From: Saccharothrix longispora
GTDB taxonomy: Bacteria > Actinomycetota > Actinomycetes > Mycobacteriales > Pseudonocardiaceae
Direction of reading: 5' to 3'
Assembly (NCBI RefSeq): GCF_030852425.1
Contig: NZ_NSDM01000022.1
Coordinates: forward strand, 28,440-92,439
Length of the DNA: 64,000 bases
Within the stretch, counting starts at the first letter, position 1. Every line of letters begins with the position of its first letter. Made by a program: the position numbers and the translations under genes. The notes beneath the pieces are model-generated. The model ran no database searches and was not told the DNA's origin. It saw only the letters and a list, made by a program, of their open reading frames with translations. Below, one piece after another: positions 40,701 to 52,700 of this stretch.

Positions 40701-43700
40701 GACAACGTCCCGGGCGTGACCCCGTCCGCCCACCCCAACAGCTCCCGGTAGACCTCCTCGTCGCCCTCCGACCGCACCAGCAGCCCGACCACCTCGCCGT
40801 CCGCACCGGGCAGGGCGCCGAGCCGGAGGTCACCGGCGCGCAGCGTCGGCACCACGAACCGGGCATCATCGACGGACGCGGTGTCACCGACCTCGATCGG
40901 ATCGTCGTCCGCGAGCACGACCGCGTCGTCGGACGGCTCGGGGTCCACGCCCTCAGGCAGGGTCTCCACCCGACCGTCACGCCACAACCGCGTCCTGCCC
41001 GCCGACACCTCCACCTCACCCCGGTGCCCGAACTCCCGAGCCCACCCCCGCAACCCCTCCACATCCCCGACATCACACGCCAACAACACCAGCGTCGAAT
41101 CCGCAGGCACCGCACCCGCCGTCAACACCAACCGCAGGAACGCCCGCCCGCCCAGCACCACCCCACCACCCGAGCGCAACGGCACCCGGAACCCGTCCTC
41201 GCCGTGATGCACCACCACCGAGAACCGACCCGGCTCCCCCACTCCGGCACGCAGCGCATCCACCGCCACACCGGCCTCACCACCCGACAAGAACGCCACA
41301 CCCACCCGCACACCCGAGGAATCGACCAACGGGACGGACTCCACGTCCTCCCACCGGACGCCACCGGACTCCTCGGACAAGCCCTCATGGCCGGTGTCGC
41401 TGTCCGGCCGGTCCTGCCCGACCGGTGCTGTTGCGGCCCTCTCGTACGCGGGTGGTTCCCCCCGCTCGTACGGGGGTGGCGGCGGTCCTGCCAACCCGTA
41501 GGAGGGCAGCACCTCGACGTACGTGCCACCGGCGAGGGCCAGTCGGCCACTACCCGGGATCAGGTGTACCGCGCTGTCAGCGGCCCAGACGGGCACCAGG
41601 CCACCCCGCCGCGCTTCGAGTTCGGCGCGCACGTGGTCCGCCGGCCCGAACAGGATGTCGTCGGGGGATGCCGCGAAGAACCCGTGGCGCAGCGCCAACC
41701 CTCCGGCGATGTCGTGCCCCGATTCCCGGTGGACGTCGCCGTCCAGCACCAGGTTCGCGAAGACACGGCCGTCCACCCGAACGACATCGCCGATCAGGTC
41801 CGGGTCGCCGGTGGCCAGGCCGACCAGCATGCCGCCTTGGTCTCCGGTCACGTCGACCAACCACGCTTCCCGACCGGCCCACGGCAGGTCGAGCTCCTCC
41901 TGGGGCCCGCCGGGTTCCGGAGTAACGCGGATGTACCGGGTGATCCCCTCCCCGATCTCGCGCGCTCTCCGAGCGGCCAGTTCCACGGCGCTGAGCCCGT
42001 GAACCGAGAAGGAGCTGAGCCCGTGGACCGGGAAGAACTGGCCGTTCGGCCGATCGGTGCCGGGCACCAGGTGCGGGTGGGTCACCACGTCCCCAGGCCG
42101 GAGCGCGCGGGGCTCGACCGTCCCGAAACCCTTGCCCACCAGTCGCAGCCGCCCCTCGGGCGTGAACCTCAGCACGCCCTCCGGGTGGTGGACGCGGCGG
42201 TGGTAGCCACCCGGCGCGAGGGCCTCGGCGAACGCCACCGCATCCACCCCACCGGGGTCCACCGACGCCAGCAGCAGCGGCACGTCCGGGTCGGTTCCCG
42301 CTCCGATCCTGAACCCCGGGTCGTCGCGCAGCGCCTCGGCCAACTCCGCCGCGGACAGCGTCATCCGCTCACCATCGACACGCAGCGCCGGGTGCCCGTC
42401 GGTCGTCCCCCTGACGAACACCGGCACCGGCGGCGCGCCATCGGCCCACGGCGTCGACAGCTCGGCACCGTCCTCCACCCGCACGAAGGTCGACAACGCC
42501 TCGGGCGTGGTGCGGGTGGCCCAGACCAACAGGTTTTGATAGACCTCCTCGTCACCCTCGGACCGCACCAGGAACCCCCTCACCCGCCCGAGCGCATCAC
42601 GCAGGGGGCTTACGTTCAGGTCACCCGACCGCAGCGTCGACACCAGCTCGAACCGCGACCCCGGAGCCGCCGCGACCCCCTCCGGCCCCACGACCACGTC
42701 ACCGGCCACCGCGTACACGTCCCGGAAGTCACCCTCCGACCGCAACACCTCCGCGAAGTCGAAACCGAACCCGCCGATACCCCGCCACGAACCCGAATCC
42801 GACCCCACCAGCACCACCGGCCCCGAACGCGACCTCAACGCCGCCCGGAAACCCCCGTCCGCCAGCAGGTCACGAGCCGCCTCGTCACCGTCGAGTTCCA
42901 CCGCCCGGTCGTCGAGGCCGAACACGACGCCGTACCGCTCGGTGGTCGGCAACGCCACCACCACCGGCTCACGCGAACCCCACGGCCCCACCACCCGCGC
43001 CCCGGACCGCAACGCCGCCACCACCTCCGCGTGGCCTCCCGCGTCCATGCCCTCCGGCACGGAGAACGCGAACACCCCACCGACCGCGGTGTGGGCGAGC
43101 TGCACCAGCGGCAAGGGCTGCGGCACCAGCAAGCTCTCGACGTCCTGGCCCTGCAGGACGTGGGAATCCCAGTCGAGCGGAAGCGGGCCCCCGTAGGTGA
43201 AACGCCGACGCGGTCCGTCGAGGCGCGTCAGGGCCGCGCGCAGCGCGGCATCCCTGAACCGGACGGGGGCGCCGACGATGATCAGGACCATCGGCCGGCG
43301 CACCGGCCCACCCGCCAACGCCTGGAAGTGCCGGTGCCCCACGATCAGCTCGGCCAGTTCCTCCGGCGACAGCTCCTGCGGGACATCACGAGGACCTCCC
43401 ACGATGTACCGGTGGTCTCTCCACGCCCTCACGAACACCAGGAACGGCCGGGCGCGGTCACCACGGGTGGCAGCGGCCCACGCCGCCGGCACGTCACGGG
43501 TCCACCCGTCCTCGTCGACCACCTGCAGGGAGCGCAGCGAGTGGTCCGTGAAGCCGCGGGCGAAGGTATCCAGGATCATCGCACGCGTCTCATTCAGTAT
43601 GAACGACACGGCGAAGCCGCCGCCTCCCACAGTCGCCAAGGGCTGCACCACCACATCGGCCATGCGCAGGCGGGAGACGGTCTCCGAAGGGACCTCGGTG

Positions 43701-46700
43701 AGGTCCACCGGTTCGGCCGTCTCCAGCGGCTCGGTGGTCACCGTCACCTCGCGGTAGGGCCCGTCCCCGCGCAACACCTGCGCGAACAGCTCACCCCGTG
43801 CCCGCCCGTCGTCCGGCTCACCCTCCCAGTCCTGCACCAGGACCACCGCGGCCTCCGGATCGGCATGGCGGTAAGCCGAGGACGCGGCCACCTCGGCCGC
43901 CAACCGGGTTCCGTCGTCAGCCACACCCCGAACCAGGAAGGCCCCATCCCGCACCGGTACCTGAACGAGCACGATCCGCTCGTCGGGCGGGACGACCAAC
44001 GACTCGCGCAGGGCGCGCAACCGCGCCTCGTGCCCCGCCCCGGCGGGGAAGGCGATCCCGGGCAGGTCGCCGTCGAACTCGACCACGCCGGCACCCGCCG
44101 CCACGACCGCACCGTCGTCCACCGGCTCCCCGTCGGACGGCGCGGCGACCACCTGGTGGACCGGCGGCGACCCGGCCCGCTCGTGCCGGGGCGTGCTCTC
44201 GTCCTCGTCCGACACGTCCACGATCCGGTCGGACCGCCCCCGTGCCGCGGCCTCCGCTTCCCGGATGCGGCGCTCGTCCTCCGCGTCCAGGCCCCCCACA
44301 TCGCGCAACACCCGCAGGAGGTCGTTCCCCTCCAACACCACCCGGTCACCGGATCGCGTCGTCACCGCCATGCCGCCGCCGACGCGATCCGTCAACAACA
44401 CAGGCTGAACCGGCCGCGACCCCACCCCCTCACCGGGCCACGAACCACCGGAGACCACCACACCCACCACCCGGCCCAGGTGATCCTCCACCGGGACGAA
44501 CCGCTCCACACCCGACGACCCCGAAGCGACGGAACCCACCTCAAGCGGGACACCCCCACCGGACGCCGGCATGACCGCACCGTCGTCCACCGGCACGATC
44601 CGGTGGTCCTCCGACGGCACGACCGGGTCGTCGTCCGACAGCACGACCACGTCCGGCGATTGCGGCGAGCTCGGTGCCGACTGCAGGTACCGCACGCCGC
44701 TCCGCGACAGCTGCGTCCAGCCGACTGGCATGGTGAACCTGCCTCGGTGCCTGAACTCCCGCACCAGTGACACGATCTCCTGGGTGTCCTGCACATCGCA
44801 GGTCAACAGCATCACGTTCGCACGCGATGGCGCCACGCCCGACACCAGCAGCAGCCGCATGAACGCGCGGTTGTCCAACCGCACCTCTCCGCCGGAGCGC
44901 AACGGCACCCGGAACCCCCGCCGACCGTGGTGCACCGCAACGACGAACCGGCCGGTCTCAACGGGCAACCGTCGCAGCGCGGACACCGCCACTTCGGCCT
45001 CACGGCCGGTCAGGAACGCCACACCGAACAACTGGCCCGCGGTGTCGGTCAGCGGCACGTGCTCGGTGTGCTCCATCAGGAGCCCGGCGGCGGCCGGGTG
45101 CACGGGGGCGGCAAGCACGTCGGCGAGGGACGACTCGTACGCGGGCGGCAGCACACCCCCACCAGGCACGTCGACGAGAGACGACTCGTACGCGGGCGGC
45201 AGCACACCCCCACCAGGCACGTCAACGAGAGACGACTCGTACGCGGGCGGCAGCACACCCCCACCAGGCACGTCGACGAGAGACGACTCGTACGCGGGCG
45301 GCAGCGGCTCCGGCGGCCGGTGCAGGAGCGGCACCTCGACGAACCTGCCGTTCGTGACGGTCGCGAGCCGGAGGTTCCGGTTCAGCTGCCGGATACCGGT
45401 CATCGTCCAGACGCGGGTACCGGTACCCGTCCGTTCCTCGACCTCGGCGCGGACGTCGACCGCAAAGCCGATCACGGTCGTGTCCGGCAAAGGCGCGTTC
45501 ACCACGACGGCGGGATCGGGGACGAGGACCAGGCCGGCGGCCAGGTCGTGCCCCGATTCCCGATAGGTTTCGCTGTCGAGCACGAAGCGGGTCAGTGTCC
45601 TGCCGTCCAAGCGGACGGTGTCGCCGGCCATGTCCGGGACGCTGGTCGCCATGCGCACCAATGCGCCTCGTGAATCCAGGGACGTTTCGACGATCCAGGG
45701 CGGTGCGGGTTGATCGGCCCAAGGAAGGCGGATCGTCTCCGTTCGCAAGAGCCGGTTTTCGCCGTCCCGGACCAGTCGGACGTAATCCGTCGCTTCGTAC
45801 ACGAGTTCCCGCCGCCGGCGGAAGGACACCAACGCGTCCTGCCCGCCGTTGACCGAGAGGAACTGGCCGACCGGCCGGCCGTCGGTGACTCCGAGGTGCG
45901 GGTGGATCACCACGTCGGCAGCCGTCAGCTCGCGCGGTTCCACCGTCCGGAAACCCCCGCCGCCGAGCACCAGCTCCCCGTCGGGCCGAATCCGCAGTCC
46001 GCCAAGGACGTGGTGAACCCGCCGGTGGTAGCCGCCCGGCACGAGTGCCCGCGCGAACGACTCGACGTCGAGATCGCGGACGTCGGGACCGCTGTCCAAG
46101 GACGCCAGCAGCAGCGGCACGTCCGGGTCGATTCCCGCCGCCGCGCGGAACCGGCCGTCATTGCGCAACCGGACGGCCAGGGAGACCGCATACCCGGGCG
46201 AGTCGTACACCGGTCCGGTGAACACCGGCAACGGCGTGCGTCCAGCCGTCCACGGTGATTCCACCTCGTACCCGTCGAGGGTCCGGAAGTTCATCAGCGA
46301 CCGGGGCCCGGTCGCCCACCGCAGCAGGTCTCGGTAGCGCTGTTCGTCGTTCGGTTCCCGCACGAGGACGCCGCGCACCCGACCATCGGGACCGGTCAGA
46401 GGACTCACGCGCGCGACGGGCTCCGACATCTGCTTGAACCAGCCACCCGACTCCACCGAGATGGTTCCCGACGTGACCAGCAGACCCCCCGTCGGGGCGT
46501 ACACCGGGTTGGAGAACCCCTTCTCGCGCAAGGTCGCGGCGAATGCGAAAGCGAACCCACCGGGAGCGTCCAGCGCACCCGCGTGCTCCCCGACCAGCAC
46601 GACCGGACGGATCCGGGACTTCAGGTCCTCGCGGAACCGCTCGTCCTTGAGCATGAGGTGAGCCAGGGTGACACCATCGACTTCCACCGGCCGCCGGTCG

Positions 46701-49700
46701 CCGGCGAAGACGACACCGTGCTGCTCGGCGGTGGGCAGTGCGACCATGACGGGCCGGGACGACGGTCTCCACGACCCCCTCACGTCCGCTCCGCCCGCCA
46801 ACGCGGCGGCGACGTCCCGGTAGCGGAAACCGGGGAACTCCTGCTGAGGGGCGAAGTACACCGACCCCTGCTTGACGAACCCGATCCCCTCCTCCAGCTC
46901 GAGCTCGGGGTCCCGGAACTCATCGCTGCTCCGGAGCTCCAGGAAGGGGTGTTCCGCCCGGACGGGCATCGGCCCCGAGTACCGGTAGCGCAGCCGCAGC
47001 CCGTCGAGGCGGGCCAACTCCCGGGACAGCTCCCGGACCAATGCCGGACCCCCGTCACCGACGATGACCAGGACCATCGGTCGGCGCGTCGGGCCACCGG
47101 CCAGTGCTCGGAAGTCGGGGTCCGCCACCAGCACCTCGGCCATGAGCCGCGGTGACAGGGGCAGGTGCTGGTCGTGGGGCGTCCGGACTACGAACCCGCG
47201 CCTTCCGCTGTTGAGGAACACCAGGAACGGCCGGGCGCGATCGCCCCGGGTAGCCGCGCTCCACGGGGTGGAGAGGTAGACGACCTTCCCGTTCGTCCCG
47301 ACGACCTTCGCCAGGCGCAGCGTCTGGTCCGTCGCGATGCCGCCGAACCTGGCCATGAGCACCGTGAGGTCGTCCTCGACGAGGAACGACACGCCGAGAT
47401 CACCGATCCCGGCGTTCCGCAGCAGTTGCGGCACCGGAACGGCCAGCCGTGTCCGGGAAACGTCGACCAGCTTCAGGCGATCCAGGTCGAAGCCTCGCGG
47501 GCCGATGAGGCTCGGCAGCTGGGCGGTGTTGGTGGTCACGACGCGGTGCGGCACGCCGCCCAGGGCCTCGGCGAACGCCTCCGCCCGCATCGTGGAGCCC
47601 CTGAACGACTCGTCCCCGTCCTGGATCAGGATCACCTCGGCATCGGCCGGGGCGTTGCGGTAGGTGGCGCTCCACGCCACCTCGTCGGCCAACCGCGCGC
47701 CGTCGTCGGGCTCCCCCCGCACGAGGAAGCTGCCGTCGCGCACCGTCACGTACACGAAGACCCGTGGCGCGGACGACTGGACGCGCAGCTTGCCGTGAAC
47801 CCCCTGCAGGCGGGTCAGGGCCCGACGGCCGCCCGGGAAGAAGATGACCGGTCCGACCTCGGAGTCCTCCTCGTGTGGGTCGGTCGACCCCAGTACCACC
47901 GCGTCGTCGGAGGGCTCGGGCTCGTCACCCGGTCGCAGGTACCGAATCCCGTCGACCCGCGACAACCGCACCCTGCCGGGACGCACGTCGACCCCACCTT
48001 GGTGCCCGAGTTCCTGCGCCCAACCCCGCAGCAGCTCGACGTCTTCGATGTCGCAGGTCAGCAACGCCAGCGTCGAACGCGTCGGCACCACGCCCGACGT
48101 CAGCAGCAGTCGCAGGAACGCCTGGTCCTCCAGCACCACCTCACCACCGGAGCGCAACGGCACCCGGAACCCGGCCTCACCGTGATGCACCGCCACCTCG
48201 AACCGGCCGGGCTGGAGGCTCGTCGTGGGCAGCGCGAGCGCGTCCACCGCCACCTCGGCCTCACGCCCCCTGAGGAACGCCATGCCCACCGACGCGCCCG
48301 AAGCACCGGTCAGCGGCACGTGCTGGAGGTCGTCCAGCGATGCCGCCAGGACCAACTCCTCGTACAGCGGGAGCTGCTCCTCCGCATATCGGGGAGGCGA
48401 CACGTACGCGGGCACCGCCGACACCACCTCGAACCGCCCGTCCTCCCCTGCCGTGATGGACTGCGATGTGATCCGGAGGCCGCCCGTCGGGGCGTACACC
48501 AGGTTGGGCACGCCCGAGTCCCGCAGGACCGAGGCGAAGTCGAAGCCGAACCCCTCGGGGCCCACCAGCGCGCCCGCGTTCTCCCCTAGCAGGACCACCG
48601 GGTCGGAGGGCGACCGCAGCGCCTCGCGGAACCGCCGGTCCTGGAGCATGATCCGGGCGAACTGCGCGCCGTCGACCTCCACCGGCCGGTCGTCGTGGGC
48701 GGCGACGGCACCGTGCCGCTCGGTGGTGGGCAGCGCCACCACGACGGGCCGGTCCGAGGCCCACGGCCCCTCCACCCGCGCCCCGTTCTCCAGTGCGATG
48801 GCGATGTCACCGTGGTGGGAGCCGGCGGCCCCCGATCGGGGTGCGAGGAAGGTCCGCTCGCGCCCGGTGAGCACGAGCCCTTCCGCCGACACGAGACCGG
48901 TGACCCGGATGCCGTTCGAAAGCGCGGTCCGGAGGCTGCGACCGTCCGGCGAGACGGGCATCGGTCCCGCGTACAGGTAGCGCATCCGCGGCCCGTCGAG
49001 ACGCGCCAACTCGTCCAGCAGTTGCCGACCCGCTTCCGGGTCCTCGCTGCCGACGGTGATCAGGACCATCGGTCGACGCGTCGGCCCCCCGGCCAGCGCC
49101 CGGAAGTCCGGGTGCGCCACCAGCAGCTCCGCCATCTGCCGCAGTGACAGGTACGCGGGCACGCCGTTGGCCGTCACGATGGTGAACCGGGACCCGATGA
49201 AGAACTGGTTCCCACCGGTGCTGAGGAACACCAGGAAGGGCCGGGCGCGATCACCCCTGGTGGCGGTGCCCCGCGGGGTGAGGAAGTACGCGGAATCCTG
49301 GTCCGACGCGATGACCCGCGCCGCACGCAGCACGTGTTCCGCGGCGGTGTCGGCGAATCGCTCCAGCAGCACCCTGTCATCCCATGCGAGGAACGACACG
49401 CCGAGATCATCGACCTCGGCGTTCCGCAGCTGTTGCGGCAGCAGGTCGGTCACCCGCGCCCGGGAAACCTGGACCACGTCGACGGCCCACTGCCCGAAGG
49501 AGGAGCGCGGGAACGGCTTGGTGTTGGTGAACACGTGGTGGTACGGCCCGTCGCCGCGCAACGCCTCGGCGAACACCGCCGCCCTCCGCGTGTACTCCTC
49601 GGGTGACCCGTCCCAGTCCTGCATCAGGAGCAACCGGGGGCGGGGGTCATTGCGGTAGGTGGCGGTCCGCGCCACCTCGGCGGCCAACCGGGTGCCGTCG

Positions 49701-52700
49701 TCGGGCTCGCCCCGCACCAGGAAGCCGTCACCGCGCACCGGCACGTACACGAAGATCGGTGGTGATGAGGACGGGCGCAGTCTGCCGTGAACCCGCTTCA
49801 GGTGGGACAGGTCCAGCCTGCCGTTCGGGAAGAAGATGGCCGGGCCGGCGGTGGAGCTGTGCTCGTGCGGGTCGGTCGATCCCAGCACCACCGCGTCGTC
49901 GGAAGGATCGGGCTCGACACCCGGCGGCAGCACTTCCACCCCACCGGTCCGCGACAAGCGCACCTTCGTCGGGAACACCTCGATCCCGCCGCGGTGTCCC
50001 AGCTCACGGCCCCAGCCGCGCAGCGCCTCGACGTCGCGCACCTCGCACGCCAGCAGCACGATCTGCTCGTCCCGCGGCACCACACCCGTCGTCAGCAACA
50101 GCCGCAGGAACGCCTGGTCCCCCAGCACCACCTCACCACCGGACCGCGGCACCCGGAACCCGGCCTCGCCGTGGTGCACCGCCACCGCGAACCGGCCGGG
50201 CCGCAGGGGTGTCCTGCGCAGCGCGTCCACCGCCACATCGGCCTCATGCCCGGTGAGGAACGCCATGCCCACCGACTCACCCTGGGCACCGATCAGCGGC
50301 ACGTGCTGGAGGTCGTCCAGCGATTCCACCGGGACGTACAGCGGAGGCGGTCCCGCCTCGTACCGGGGCAAGTGCGGGGTCGGTGCCCATATCTCGAACC
50401 GCCCGTCCCTCTCGGCCGAAATGACCGGGTTGACCTCACTCAGGTCAAAGGTCGAGCGCGGGAACGGCTTGGTGTTGGTGACCACGGCAACGGAGGCCCC
50501 CTCACCGCGCAACGCCGCGGCGAACACCGTCGCCCGCCGCTCGTAGTCGTCGGGCGACCCGTCCCCGTCCTGCATCAGGAATACCCGACCGTCGAAATGG
50601 TCGCGGTAAGTGGCGGTCGCCGCCACTTCGGCGGCCAACCGGGTGCCGTCGTCGAGCGCTCCTCGCACCAAGAAGTCGTCGCCGCGCACCGGCACGAACA
50701 CGAAGATCGGCTTCGCGCGCCGACTGACAACTACTCCGGACAAGGATAGTTGCAGCCTGGCGCCGATCTGCCGGAGGTGGAACCAGTTGCGCCAGTCGCT
50801 CGGGAAAGCGATGGCCGGGCAGTCGAGCATCCGGAGGGACGAGAAGTCGAGAGTCCGGCCGTCGCCGGCCAGCGGGACGGTCGGGAAGTAGCGGTCGCGG
50901 AAGGTCCTGTCGGTGACGGTGTACTCGCGGGGGTCGGTAGACCCCAGCACCACCGCGTCATCGGAAGGAGCGGGCTCGACACCCGGCGGCAGCACTTCCA
51001 GCCCACCGGTCCGCGACAAGCGCACCTTCGTCGGGAACGCCTCGATGCCGCCGCGGTGTCCCAGCTCACGGCCCCAGCCTCGCAGCGCCTCGACGTCGCG
51101 CACCTCGCACGCCAGCAGCGTGAGCTTCCGGTCCTGCGGCACCACGTCCGAGGCCAGCAGCAGCCGCAGGAACGCGGCTTCCTTGAGGACCGCCTCGCCG
51201 CCTGACCTCAACGGCACGCGGAACCCGTCGTCACCGTGGTGCACCGCCACGGAGAACCGGCCGGCGCCGCGGTCGCGCATCACGTCCGCCGCCACCTCGG
51301 CCTCGGTGCCGGTCAGGAAGGCCACACCGACCCGACGACCGGCGGAGTCGGTCAACGGGACGTGCCGGACGTCGTCCAGGGTCAGCGGGGGGCGGGTGTT
51401 GTAGCCGGCGATCTCCCGGTCCACCGCCGCCTTGGCCCGCCACCACTTCCGCTTCGCGGTTCCCGCCGCGACCTGCGCGGTGCGCAGCGCGCTCTTCGCC
51501 GCGGCGACCTGGCCGTGCGGCGCGCGCCCGTCCTGGTGGGCGTCGAGTTCCCGGCGCGCGGCCGCCGCCGCGGCCTCGGCGGCGGCGAGGCGGGCCTGTG
51601 CCGCGGTCGACGCCTGGCGGGCGTCCTCGGCGCGGGAGCGGGACTCGGCTGCCTCGGTGAACCGCTCGCGCGCGGCATTCAGCTCCGCGTTCAGGCCGTC
51701 CACCACGGCCTGCTGCCGCCGGAGGTCCGCCTGCAGGTTGGCCAACTCCTGGTCGTGCACGGCCCGGAGGACCTCGTCCTCCGCCTGCCCGAGCACCTCC
51801 TGCGTGGCGCGTACCTGCTGCTGAATGGCGGTGTACCGCTGCCCCTCGGTGTACTCCCGCGCCACCAGGTCGGCCACCGCGGCCTTCGCCGCGACGACCT
51901 CCTCGGGTGAGGTCACCTCCACGAGGCGCTCGGCCTCGGCACGCACCGCCACCTCGGCGCGTCCCCTCTCGACCTCCGCCTCGGCGGCGGTCAGGGCGTC
52001 GGTCCGCTCCACGGCCATCACCAGGTCCTGCACGTGGTGCCGCGCCTTCTCGACCTCGACCTCGGCCTCGCGCCACGCCTTCGCGGCTCCGTCCACCGCG
52101 TCCTGGGCGGCGGCCAGGTCGCCGTCGACGGGCTTGCCCAGCACCGCCTCCGCGTCGGCCACCGGCATCCGCAGGCCCACCGAGCCCGGGACGGCCAGGT
52201 CGTAGACCCCGACGCGGCCTTCCCCCAGGTCGGCGACGACCCGGTACTCCACGTCGAACGCCACCACCCCGGTGCGGTCGATCACCAGCCGGTCGGCGTG
52301 CCGGAAGTTCTCCTTCCCCCCGGTGACGACGTCCACGGCCTCCGACACGTGCCGTGCGTCCATGCCGTTGGTGACGAAGTTGACCGAGTTCGGCCCGTCG
52401 AGGCTGCCGTCGGCGTGGCGCTCCACGTGGTTGAAGGTGCCGGCGCCCAGGCCGCCGGACAGCTCCCTCGCCTGCACGCGCACCGATGTGGTGTCGTCGC
52501 TCGTCGTGCCCACCGACAGGTCGTAGTCGAACGCCCCGTCGCTGAGGGAGCCGAGCCTGGGGTTGACCAGCTTGGCGTGCACCTTCAGCGAGGCCCGGTC
52601 GGCCCACCCCACCGACGACTCGTGCAGGTCCGGGACCTCCAGCACCCCACCCCGGGCCATGCCGGGCAGGGCGGCCTGCACCTGCTCGGGGCTCAACGCG

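Noticed and set aside
37262..44770. 2,502-codon open frame on the plus strand opposite the giant gene
   Set aside because: His/Arg/Gln/Pro-rich composition and repeats mirror the coding strand; it is a typical high-GC antisense shadow without a start signal.
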